Shown here: in pieces, positions 12,950-20,259 of the stretch
Position numbering within the stretch: position 1 is the first letter of the stretch
How the letters are laid out: every line of letters starts with the position of its first letter
DNA from: a virus
IMG/VR virus record: IMGVR_UViG_3300042453_002905
Coordinates: 1-59,692 of that record
Length of the DNA stretch: 59,692 nucleotides
Strand: one strand, 5' to 3'
Made by a program: the position numbers and the translations under genes
Notes under the pieces: generated by a model
Databases searched by the model: none
Told to the model about the DNA's origin: nothing
What the model saw: only the letters and a program-made list of their open reading frames with translations

Positions 12950-13332
12950 TTCGACGCTTCCCATGTGTAGACCGCTTCTTTTGCGTCATCTCGCTGCTCC
13001 CGAAACAGCCGCTCGACGATCTCTGCCTTGTCGAGCTTCTCGACGAGTGCTTCCAGTGCCGTGGCGATGCGGTCGAGTGAGTCAGTCGTCACCTCGGCCT
13101 GCGACTTCTCTGGCCGGCTGCGTTCAGGCTGCGAAAGATGCTCGCGAATGTGGCTTTCGGCTTGCTCCTTGTTAACCAGCCACCGGCCGCTCGTCGAATG
13201 CTGGAAGCCGTCGACATCGCCGTCAGAAATGGCCTGGCGAAGCAGCTTGTATTGCGGCGAGTGCGCCGCCTTCTTGTCCCGCTGCGGGTAATCGAAATCA
13301 GCAAGACTGACATAGCCTGGAATCGTCGTCAC
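12946..13332 (-). CDS. Hypothetical protein with helical C-terminus, 128 aa (GTG start)
   Basis: GTG 13332 overlaps the upstream stop and has GGAGGTG six bases ahead; ATG 13347 is an in-frame alternative. The N-terminal half has a fold like a small helix-turn-helix or MerR domain (YKLLRQAISDGDVDGFQHSTSGRWLVNKEQAESHI), reminiscent of excisionase-like domains. The C-terminal half is a coiled coil (TDSLDRIATALEALVEKLDKAEIVERLF). It ends in AVYTWEASK, nearly identical to the end of the upstream product. Confidence 0.6.
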   Translation of the reverse strand: MTTIPGYVSLADFDYPQRDKKAAHSPQYKLLRQAISDGDVDGFQHSTSGRWLVNKEQAESHIREHLSQPERSRPEKSQAEVTTDSLDRIATALEALVEKLDKAEIVERLFREQRDDAKEAVYTWEASK

Positions 13333-13523
13333 TTTGTCACCTCCCATGTGTAAACAGCCTCTTTTCCTTCCTTGCGATAGCCAGTGAGTCGGTAGTGGCC
13401 GCCACGCAACCTCACGAACAGCTTGATCTGGTCGAACGGCATCGAGCACCAGTTGAGGCCATCCATCGGCCCGCCGAGAAAAATGGGCGTTTGGAAGTAC
13501 GCCGGCTTATCTCTGGCCTTCAC
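13329..13523 (-). CDS. Hypothetical protein, 64 aa (GTG start)
   Basis: GTG 13523 overlaps the previous stop (GTGA). The protein has FLGGPMDGLNW and a strand-rich centre (IKLFVRLRGGHYRLTGYRK), and ends AVYTWEVTK. FLGGPxDG is a short motif of small phage and bacterial proteins of unknown function. Confidence 0.6.
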   Translation of the reverse strand: MKARDKPAYFQTPIFLGGPMDGLNWCSMPFDQIKLFVRLRGGHYRLTGYRKEGKEAVYTWEVTK

Positions 13524-13804
13524 GTTGCCGACGCCTCCATGCGTACACACTCCTCCTCGTGACGCCACGAGAACATTGCGAAGCGATAAAACTGACGCAT
13601 CTCCGGCGTGAAGAACTCCTCGCCTCGCGTCCCCATTGCGTCGAAGAGCATGAACCAGTCCGACGTGTTCATATCGTCGAACCGCTGGTCGCGAACCAGC
13701 CTGACCGTCGTCGAATAGTCGCGACGAGAGATGCCGTCCTCTCGACAATACTCGCGGATGGCTGTGATGGCCGCTTCGATCAGCGTTTTCTTGAATATCT
13801 TCAT
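13520..13804 (-). CDS. Hypothetical protein, 94 aa
   Basis: ATG 13804. Helical N-terminus (KTLIEAAITAIREYCREDG), then an aromatic acidic region (SDWFMLFDAMGTRGEEFFTPEMRQFYRFAMFSW). The last codons encode RMEASAT and contain the GGAGG used by the next gene. Unrecognised. Confidence 0.6.
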   Translation of the reverse strand: MKIFKKTLIEAAITAIREYCREDGISRRDYSTTVRLVRDQRFDDMNTSDWFMLFDAMGTRGEEFFTPEMRQFYRFAMFSWRHEEECVRMEASAT

Positions 13805-13807
13805 TGG

Positions 13808-13909
13808 TCAGTCCCTGGTCATGTACGGAATCAAACTGAGATAAAAACACCCACCCGCGATCACGAGGAGCGTGGCGATGTTCAGCCAGGCGTGGAGAGC
13901 GTCGTGCAT
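13808..13909 (-). CDS. Membrane microprotein overlapping csrA, 33 aa
   Basis: ATG 13909 has AAGGAGGAAGG about four to ten bases upstream, itself inside the csrA 3' end. The product is a single hydrophobic helix (HAWLNIATLLVIAGGCFYLSL) with short polar ends. It overlaps csrA by 28 bases in another frame. The excellent ribosome binding site makes it credible despite its size; function unknown. Confidence 0.55.
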   Translation of the reverse strand: MHDALHAWLNIATLLVIAGGCFYLSLIPYMTRD

Positions 13910-14070
13910 GTGCCTTCCTCCTTGGGCTGAAGCTCGTTGCGAACGATCGCCACATTCGGCGGCGCTTTGATCGCGAGCCTGACGTTGCCGTCCACGATCC
14001 GCGTGACCATGACTTCGATGTCAGGGCCGATCCGAACCTTCTCGCCGCGGCGGCGGGTGATGACAAGCAT
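13882..14070 (-). CDS. csrA: Phage CsrA (carbon storage regulator), 62 aa
   Basis: MLVITRRRGEKVRIG, IEVMVTRIVDGNVRLAIKAPPNV and IVRNEL match the CsrA/RsmA fold end to end, including the N-terminal strand (L2-R7) and the VxR region that contacts GGA in RNA hairpins. CsrA dimers block or stabilise mRNAs at GGA motifs. A phage copy could reprogram host metabolism or control its own transcripts. ATG 14070 has AAAGGA eight bases upstream. The C-terminal extension (about residues 50-62) is encoded by DNA shared with the 33-aa microprotein frame. Confidence 0.9.
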   Translation of the reverse strand: MLVITRRRGEKVRIGPDIEVMVTRIVDGNVRLAIKAPPNVAIVRNELQPKEEGTCTTLSTPG

Positions 14071-14107
14071 TGCTGAGTCCTTTCAGGCAGTTGTGTCGGT
14101 GCGTAGT

Positions 14108-14596
14108 TTAACGAGCGTTCGCGTTGGAGGCAAGCCAAGTTTTCGAGGCTTCTCGGACGGCGTCGATGCCGCACTTTTCAGCGGCCCATTTGATGTAGTC
14201 GACTCTGCCTGTTGCGGCGACCTCGTCGAGCGTCATGCCGACGAAGGTGTCCCGCACGCCTTGCGGCAGCCGGAACACGGCATCCTCGACGATCTCAGGC
14301 TCCTCCTCCTGCTCGATCGCGTCGACCCACTGGCCTGTCCCGCAGAAGCAGCACTCGATGTACCAGCGGCCTCTGGCCTTCTCCCAAATGTCGTGGCACT
14401 CGGCCTGGCACGTTTCGTCGAGGCACCGACAGGTGTTGTCGATCGTGCCTAAAGACTTCGGAATAGCTGCCTCCGACGTCTGCGGCCGATGCGTGAACGC
14501 AGGTTCCTCCGCGAGCGCCGGAGCCTCTTTTCGACGGCCCTTGGCCTTCTTCTTCTGCGGCTCCTCCGTCGGCGAGATGTCGAACAGCAGGCTCAT
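14108..14596 (-). CDS. Hypothetical zinc-binding protein, 162 aa
   Basis: A basic Lys-rich N-terminus (KKKAKGRRKEAP) precedes CRCLDETCQAEC and later CCFCGTGQW, giving a likely zinc site between residues about 56 and 90. The acidic middle (EQEEEPEIVEDA) is followed by a helical C-terminus. It is immediately upstream of csrA and overlaps the helicase stop (ATGA at 14593-14596). Unrecognised; possibly tied to replication by context. Confidence 0.6.
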   Translation of the reverse strand: MSLLFDISPTEEPQKKKAKGRRKEAPALAEEPAFTHRPQTSEAAIPKSLGTIDNTCRCLDETCQAECHDIWEKARGRWYIECCFCGTGQWVDAIEQEEEPEIVEDAVFRLPQGVRDTFVGMTLDEVAATGRVDYIKWAAEKCGIDAVREASKTWLASNANAR

Positions 14597-16230
14597 AGCG
14601 GCAGCCTCATCTTGTAGTCAGCACCTTGCTCCGTGGCGACGATCAGCTTCTTGCGTGCCCTCGTGACGCCGACGTACTCGATGCGCCGCTCCTCGTCGTG
14701 CTGGGCAGAGTCGATGCCTTGGGCCTCGTGGATGCGACGACTGATCGTCGTCGACAGCACGACCGTGTCGGCCTCCATCCCCTTCGCGGCGTGGATCGTG
14801 CCGACCCTAATGGCTGGACGTGTCGCCAATTCTGGGCCGTATTTTTCGGCGGCTCGACGCCAGCGGGCCGCGCCGTGGAACAGATCGCCCCATCCACCCT
14901 TTCGCAGTTTTTCGGCGAACTCAGGCTTCATGCCAGTATCTTCCAAGTCTGCCGGAAACACGACCTCCCACCGCTGGAGCGTATCATCACGCCCCCAGGC
15001 GGCCTTCGTGCCCTTGACCATGTTCCCGGTCGCCGGCAGGAGATCAACCGCCGCCGCGAAGTCCTCGGACGCCGCTGGGTTCCCGTGCTCGATATCCCAG
15101 AGGGCGTTTGCTGCCCGCAGAAACTTCGTATTGTCCTTGGCCTTGAGTTTCGCGAACGGCAGCCGCTTCTTCGCCAGCACCGCCTCCCAAATTTCGGCGG
15201 TGTAGTTGCAGCGGGCGATCACGAGTGTCTGGTCGGTCGCCGACAACCCGGCCGCGACCGTTTCGGCGTACCCGCCGCGAATGACCTCGCCCTCATGGTC
15301 GGCCGGCGAGATGCCTCGATCCCAGTAACCCTCCCGCATTCGCTTTAGGCATGATTCGCCAAGCTGAAGCACCGGAGCCGGGCATCGCCACGTTTTCGGC
15401 ATGATCCTTTGCTTGTGGACGTCCCATGCCATGAAAAGCCGCGAATCCGACCCGCCGAAGCCGAAGATGCTCTGCATCGGGTCGCCGGCCAGGTACACCC
15501 ACTTCACGTTCTCGCCGGCAGCCAGCCGCCGGCAGCACAGATCGACCAGCGGCGAGGCGTCTTGCTGCTCGTCCATCACCCATGCCTTCACACTCGGCGG
15601 CAACTCACCCTCTGGGTCTGTCTGCTCGAACCCCTCCGGCACGAACCGAATCCCCCCGAACCTCGCCAGAAGGTCGGTGAAATCGCAGCGGCGCTCCAGA
15701 CGCTTCGCCGACTCGTACTTCTCGATGTATTGCTTGCAGGCCGCGTAGGAGGGCATAGAATCGCCCAGGCGGGCCGCTCGCCGAATAGTCGACTCCAGAG
15801 GCTCCATCCTTGATCTGGCCTGCTCCCAGGCGTTCAAGGCCGCTGCGGCCGACTTCTCGCCCGTAAACCTCGCGTAGCCGCTGTCCTCGTCGATGATCGT
15901 CCTCACGTTGACGCCGAGAGCGTTGGCGATCCACTCGGCCGACCCCTTGGTGTCGTCGAGCAATTCCCCTTTCTTGACGCCAAGCTGCCTGTAGGCGATC
16001 GAGTGGACGGTTTTGAACCAACCATCTTTCGCCAGCACCTCCGGCGGCACGTTCCAGTTGGCACTAGCCCGCTCGACGGCCTCGGCACGGGCGGCGCGGG
16101 TGAAACTCGTGAACCCGATCGCAAAAGGGCTGCCACCGAGCTTTCCCTTCGCCGTGTCGATGACTCCCATGAGTTCGGTTGTTTTGCCGGTTCCGGCCCC
16201 GCCGACTAGCCGTGCTTTGATTGATTCCAT
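14593..16230 (-). CDS. UvrD/Rep-like superfamily 1 helicase, 545 aa
   Basis: From ATG 16230, Walker A is GGAGTGKTT (10-18) and motif II is WVMDEQQDASPLV. VYLAGDPMQSIFGFGG is motif III (GDxxQSIY type), VGTIHAAKGMEADTVVL is motif V and RRIEYVGVTRARKKL is motif VI. This is a complete ATP-dependent 3'-5' translocase set, somewhat shorter than UvrD (about 720 aa). It likely unwinds DNA in replication or repair. The frame upstream could start at TTG 16293 but ATG 16230 is favoured. Confidence 0.9.
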   Translation of the reverse strand: MESIKARLVGGAGTGKTTELMGVIDTAKGKLGGSPFAIGFTSFTRAARAEAVERASANWNVPPEVLAKDGWFKTVHSIAYRQLGVKKGELLDDTKGSAEWIANALGVNVRTIIDEDSGYARFTGEKSAAAALNAWEQARSRMEPLESTIRRAARLGDSMPSYAACKQYIEKYESAKRLERRCDFTDLLARFGGIRFVPEGFEQTDPEGELPPSVKAWVMDEQQDASPLVDLCCRRLAAGENVKWVYLAGDPMQSIFGFGGSDSRLFMAWDVHKQRIMPKTWRCPAPVLQLGESCLKRMREGYWDRGISPADHEGEVIRGGYAETVAAGLSATDQTLVIARCNYTAEIWEAVLAKKRLPFAKLKAKDNTKFLRAANALWDIEHGNPAASEDFAAAVDLLPATGNMVKGTKAAWGRDDTLQRWEVVFPADLEDTGMKPEFAEKLRKGGWGDLFHGAARWRRAAEKYGPELATRPAIRVGTIHAAKGMEADTVVLSTTISRRIHEAQGIDSAQHDEERRIEYVGVTRARKKLIVATEQGADYKMRLPL

Positions 16231-16330
16231 GTTTTCGACCAACTTTCCAAGGGGGGTGAAAAAACTTGGTAGACGTAAAGGGCTGTCACTCAATGACTTG
16301 CATCAAAAAAACCAACTTTCCACAAATCCA
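16231..16330 (-). other. Intergenic gap between prim-pol and helicase genes
   Basis: Contains a direct repeat GGAAAGTTGG (two copies about 60 bases apart), T-rich runs and a CCAAG..CTTGG inverted repeat enclosing TTTTTT. No convincing promoter consensus. It could carry a regulatory or termination signal for the helicase gene. Confidence 0.35.
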
Positions 16331-18067
16331 TCACTTTTTTTCGATTTCAAAATCGACCTCCTCGTGAATAGAAAAGGCGGTAACGGATTCGGCCCCGAAT
16401 TCACCCGCCGCCAGGCTCTCCAGTGCCCGCAGGTGGGCCGCTGTGAACCGGATGAAGCGACGGCTGCTCCCGCCCTCTCCGGCCCCTCTTGAGGCCGGCA
16501 GAGCGTTCTGGCCGACGGCAGCGAGAATCATCTTCTTGATGGTCTTGATGTCGCCGTCTTCGAGCTTCCGCCGGCCGCGGTCGACCATCTCCCACGCTTT
16601 CATCCAGCCGAACCACAACTCCCAGACCCCGTCGCGACCTCGAACCCACGCTGGCATCCCGGTCACGTCGGGCGAGCCGTCCTCGTCGGCGTCGTCATCG
16701 GGCTTCGGCGACATCGAGAGCACCTCCAGCAGCCACCCAGCCACCGTCGCGAAGCGGCAGTTCTCCGCGGTCGCCGCCTCCTGCGACGCCTCGTCCATGA
16801 GCTTGGCCTTCAGCCCGCGAACCGCCTTCTGGCCCTTCTTCTTGCCCTGCCCGTTCCAAATCCCGAACCACTCCTCCGGCACGGCATCGACGATCACGGT
16901 GTGCGTCGCCTCAAGGATCGCCTGGGCCACCTTGGCCGCCGAGCGAAACGACTCGGCATTCAGCGGCACCGAAACCCGCACTGTCTTCTGCTCGCTGTTG
17001 ACCTCGCGAAAGACCGGCACCGTGAGGGCGTAGGACACCGGGTCGCCGTGGATGACCTTCAGGTGCCACTGCCCAGGCCACCACTCCTCGCCGTCGTACC
17101 GCAGGCCAATAGTCGTGAACGGCAGCGACTTGTCCTCGCCCTCCGTCGGTTGCTCGACACCGTTCTCCATCCGATCGGCCACCGCCTTCGACTTCTCAAC
17201 CTCATCAGCAACCCCTTGAGCACGCTTTCGCGTTGCCCATGACAGTTCGTGCCTGAAGATGTTCTCGATCTCGTCGTCACCCTTTGGTGGATTGCACCTC
17301 TGCTTGTTCATCGCCTTGATGAGTTCGAGCACGTCCTGCTGCTCGACGGCGTCATGCACGTTGAGCATATTGATGCACTGGCGTGCCGCGAACCGCACAA
17401 GCGAGTCGTGCCTATCGCCCTCGCCCATCGGCGTGTAGAGAATCTTGTTGGCCGACGGCTTCCGCTCGACGGCCTCGCCGCCACCGGACTTCTCGCCCAC
17501 CTCGTTGATGATCGCGACCAGTAACTCCTTCGGGATTTCTGCGACCTCGCAGTCCTCGCAACTCATCCCCTCCACCCACGAGTAGCTCGCGCCGCTGGAG
17601 TGCGAACTGGGAGGGAAGATCGACTGAGCACCGCGCTTCCCGCCGCCGATGCGAATCTCCAAGCCGGCGAGCTTGTAGACCGCCTGCTGCGGAAGCCTCC
17701 TGTCCCACTTGAAGAGTCGATGCGTCGAACGCTTCGAGGTGAACGTCGGCGTGTACGCCTTGTCGATGCCGAACCGCTCGGCCGTCTTCCGGCCCTGGTC
17801 GGTGTCAAACTCGATGTCGATGATGCCGCTCTTCTCGCCAAGCTGCACGCCGATGTTGTAGTTCTTGACACCGTCATACCAGTGCGACAGTTCGTCCTCG
17901 TCGGTCATGCTCTTGTGCTGCCATGCGTTCAGCACGGGATGCTTCCCAGGCGTCGAGCAGTTCTCGCTCCGGCAGGTGCATTTCTCGCCGTTCGACCCGT
18001 GGCACGGGACAATGTGCCACCCTTTGGCCGCATAGATGGCGGCCCACCTAAATCTCATATCGCTCAT
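16331..18067 (-). CDS. Primase-polymerase (AEP superfamily, prim-pol), 578 aa
   Basis: ATG 18067 with AAGGAG seven bases ahead. Residues 8-170 are a bifunctional primase/polymerase N-terminal domain. GWHIVPCH opens it, CTCRSENCSTPGKHP (30-43) is a cysteine insertion, GIIDIEFDTD (81-90) holds the metal-binding D84/E86, STHRLF (114-119) is the SxH motif, and GAQSIFPPSSHSSG is the nucleotide site loop. Residues about 240-320 are a helical primase C-terminal-like domain (RHDSLVRFAARQCINML, DEIENIFRHELSW). The rest (about 350-578) is a second domain I do not recognise. It likely primes and may extend DNA with the two helicases. Confidence 0.85.
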   Translation of the reverse strand: MSDMRFRWAAIYAAKGWHIVPCHGSNGEKCTCRSENCSTPGKHPVLNAWQHKSMTDEDELSHWYDGVKNYNIGVQLGEKSGIIDIEFDTDQGRKTAERFGIDKAYTPTFTSKRSTHRLFKWDRRLPQQAVYKLAGLEIRIGGGKRGAQSIFPPSSHSSGASYSWVEGMSCEDCEVAEIPKELLVAIINEVGEKSGGGEAVERKPSANKILYTPMGEGDRHDSLVRFAARQCINMLNVHDAVEQQDVLELIKAMNKQRCNPPKGDDEIENIFRHELSWATRKRAQGVADEVEKSKAVADRMENGVEQPTEGEDKSLPFTTIGLRYDGEEWWPGQWHLKVIHGDPVSYALTVPVFREVNSEQKTVRVSVPLNAESFRSAAKVAQAILEATHTVIVDAVPEEWFGIWNGQGKKKGQKAVRGLKAKLMDEASQEAATAENCRFATVAGWLLEVLSMSPKPDDDADEDGSPDVTGMPAWVRGRDGVWELWFGWMKAWEMVDRGRRKLEDGDIKTIKKMILAAVGQNALPASRGAGEGGSSRRFIRFTAAHLRALESLAAGEFGAESVTAFSIHEEVDFEIEKK

Positions 18068-18783
18068 CGAATCGCTCCTTCTTCTCGCCAGCTTGTTTCG
18101 TTCTCCCTCGCCGAAACCAACCGCAATGTTTTGTTCGCGTCGTGATATCGCTCCCAGCGATCCCGAAGGTCTTCGTCCTGCATAGCCACGCCGCACTGTT
18201 CGTCTGATCGCGTCTGCACGTCGCCCAAGGAAACTCCGGCCCCTTCCAGAAACGAGTCCCGAAGAAACGCAAAGGTTTTCGGGTAGTGGTCAACGCGACT
18301 GTCGCCCCAAGTCAAAGGCTGCCCGCTGGCATCGCTGGTCACGCTGCCGGAGCCGGAAAGAAATCGGAGCCGCTTGTATTCGCAGACTTGGCCGTGAATG
18401 GCTCGACGCATTGCAGAGTTAGCGATTGCCTCCGGCTTGAAGCCTACGCAGCACTTCTTCCAACTGAAGTCGATTTCCATGCCGTTTTCGTAGGCCACAA
18501 ACAGGTGATTCACGTTCGTCGGCGAGTTGCCGTAGAACCGATATCCGTCGTTGTGGCGAACGCGGATGCCTATGACCTCGCCCTCAAGGCCAGGCAGTAT
18601 TTTCTCATGCGGCCTGTCGTGCCGTTCGATGATCAGCGACAGCAAAAACATCGCGTGCTCGGAAGACACAAGCTCACCGCTCGCGTAGCCGCCGATCATC
18701 TCGCGACATCTCCGTTCCAGTGCCGCCTTCGAGGCAAATGTCTCGCCGGCAACAATCACAGGGTTCCGTCCCAGTCTCGGCAT
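18064..18783 (-). CDS. DUF3223/DCL-domain protein, possible nuclease, 239 aa
   Basis: FLLSLIIERHDRPHEKI, GIRVRHND and NGMEIDFSWKKCC (residues about 45-112) match the DUF3223 (plant DCL-like) domain, whose usual ending is DxxDFSxxKCL. The C-terminal part with WGDSRVDHYPKTFAFLRDSFL resembles the HxDH..P.TF block found after DUF3223 in many phage proteins, suggestive of an HNH-like nuclease. Activity is unproven. It overlaps the prim-pol start by four bases, so the two are translationally coupled. Confidence 0.7.
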   Translation of the reverse strand: MPRLGRNPVIVAGETFASKAALERRCREMIGGYASGELVSSEHAMFLLSLIIERHDRPHEKILPGLEGEVIGIRVRHNDGYRFYGNSPTNVNHLFVAYENGMEIDFSWKKCCVGFKPEAIANSAMRRAIHGQVCEYKRLRFLSGSGSVTSDASGQPLTWGDSRVDHYPKTFAFLRDSFLEGAGVSLGDVQTRSDEQCGVAMQDEDLRDRWERYHDANKTLRLVSARENETSWREEGAIR

Positions 18784-18816
18784 GGATCGAATGTCCTCTT
18801 GCTCGCAAGAAAATCC

Positions 18817-18853
18817 CCCTCCCCTCCAGCCTTGGGCTTGCTGGAGGGGAGGG
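18817..18853 (-). terminator. Strong GC hairpin with T-rich tail (minus strand)
   Basis: A perfect 14-bp stem (CCCTCCCCTCCAGC at 18817-18830 against GCTGGAGGGGAGGG at 18840-18853) with a 9-base loop. On the minus strand it is followed by GGATTTTCTT. It lies in the gap 18784-18988 between two minus-strand genes, so it could reduce transcription into the DUF3223/prim-pol genes or protect mRNA ends. The rest of the gap holds nothing I recognise. Confidence 0.6.
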
Positions 18854-18988
18854 AGGAAGAGTCGCCGGTCGTCATGCTGGAAAGGTGGCAGCAGAGGCTC
18901 GACCGACTTCCGCAGTTACGACGCCACGAGCGGCTAGGCGACCGGCCTGCGTTGCAGCAGGTTTCGGGCCGCCGGCCCAGCCGCAAGA

Positions 18989-19771
18989 TCACTCGTCGTC
19001 GTGGTCGCCTCCTGCCTCGACGACGGCACCGGCCGGGGGAGCGTTGAACATCCGCTTCAGAGGCTCGGCGTAGATGCGGTTTGCAACTTCGCCTTCCTCT
19101 TCGCTGATCGTTCCGACCATCCGAGGCACGATCTGGCTATAGGGCTGGCCGTTCTTGCCCTTCGCCTTTTCGAGCCGCAGCCCCACCACGCACTCGTAGT
19201 GGAAGCTCGCCAGCCCCGTCTTCTGGAACTTCATCCAGTTCTGGAGACTGCCAGGCCCGACCGTCACAAGGATCGGCCACGTCTCGCCGTCGCGAAGGAT
19301 CGCAAGAATGCGAGACTCCTTAACCCGCTTGCCGGCCCCGCCGCGAGCGGAGCCGTAGCCGAACTCAGGACTAGTCGACAATGCGTGCCAGTCATATCGC
19401 CGGTCGCCGATCCGGTACTTCTCCAAGGCCGCTGGGTCGATCGAGCCGAGGTCATCGCTGACCCGATAGCCGACCAACAGGTCGTTCGTCACGACCACCG
19501 GCCGCTGATCGGTCGGGTCTTCACTCGGCCAGAGCGTGCCCTGCTTTGCGATCGCCACGAGCAGCCCGACGATCTCACCGCACGTCTCCGTGTTGCCGGC
19601 GATCTCGACGTTCCACTGCGTGCCACCGCCGGCCGGGGTTTTCACCCGCACCAAATCCTGAATCTGAATCGGCTCGCCTTCCAGATTCGCCTCGATGATC
19701 CGCATCTGCCGCGAACCAGGCCGCAGAGCGGCAAAAGAAACACTTGGAACACTCAACGCTGTTGTAGTCAT
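18989..19771 (-). CDS. Conserved phage replication-region protein, 260 aa
   Basis: ATG 19771 with AAGGAG seven bases upstream. The first 120 residues contain LVRVKTPAGGGTQWNVE and GEIVGLLVAIAKQGTLW, and further on FQKTGLASFHYECVVGLRLEKA. This strand-rich layout recurs in phage proteins near primases and is possibly single-strand DNA binding. The C-terminus is acidic (EAGGDHDDE), as in SSB-type proteins that dock partners through an acidic tail. Role inferred only from this and from context between two helicases. Confidence 0.65.
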   Translation of the reverse strand: MTTTALSVPSVSFAALRPGSRQMRIIEANLEGEPIQIQDLVRVKTPAGGGTQWNVEIAGNTETCGEIVGLLVAIAKQGTLWPSEDPTDQRPVVVTNDLLVGYRVSDDLGSIDPAALEKYRIGDRRYDWHALSTSPEFGYGSARGGAGKRVKESRILAILRDGETWPILVTVGPGSLQNWMKFQKTGLASFHYECVVGLRLEKAKGKNGQPYSQIVPRMVGTISEEEGEVANRIYAEPLKRMFNAPPAGAVVEAGGDHDDE

Positions 19772-19809
19772 GCTTTTACTCCTTGCATGAGAACCTCTCG
19801 AACCAAGCG

Positions 19810-20259
19810 TCACCCCACAGTGAGGTGACGCAGTTTCGGCTGGACGTATTCACCGACCAGCCCCTCAAACACCGTCCCTTGTGACCACGGCGTGCGGGCA
19901 TCCGTGCCCGCTTCAGTTGCCATCTCCTTCAGCAGGCTCTTCAGCCTCGCCGTGTTCACTTGCGTGACCGCATCCCGCAGCCCCGCACGCTCTGCGGCCT
20001 CCATGACCGCCTCTTTCCGCGCCTCCGGCACGGAGCACGAGTGAGTCCATTCCACTCGCCACGAACGCCCCGCGGTGCGAACACCGTCGAGACGCTGTGT
20101 TGTCAGTTCCTCGACGGCGATCGACTCCAAGTGATCCCGTCGCTTCTTGAGTTCGTCGATCTGGTCGTTGAGGGCCGCGACCTTCTTGTCGATCTCTGTG
20201 ATCTCAGAAAGCGCCGTTTGTAGCGGCGTGTCGACTAACGAATCCGTCAATGATGTCAC
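19810..20259 (-). CDS. Coiled-coil phage protein, 149 aa
   Basis: Residues 15-52 are a coiled coil (TEIDKKVAALNDQIDELKKRRDHLES), then a beta region (TAGRSWRVEWTHSCSVP) and helices. The size and split coil/small domain are common in a family of unknown function next to phage replication genes. Its 5' end overlaps the SNF2 helicase gene by 56 bases. Confidence 0.65.
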   Translation of the reverse strand: MTSLTDSLVDTPLQTALSEITEIDKKVAALNDQIDELKKRRDHLESIAVEELTTQRLDGVRTAGRSWRVEWTHSCSVPEARKEAVMEAAERAGLRDAVTQVNTARLKSLLKEMATEAGTDARTPWSQGTVFEGLVGEYVQPKLRHLTVG

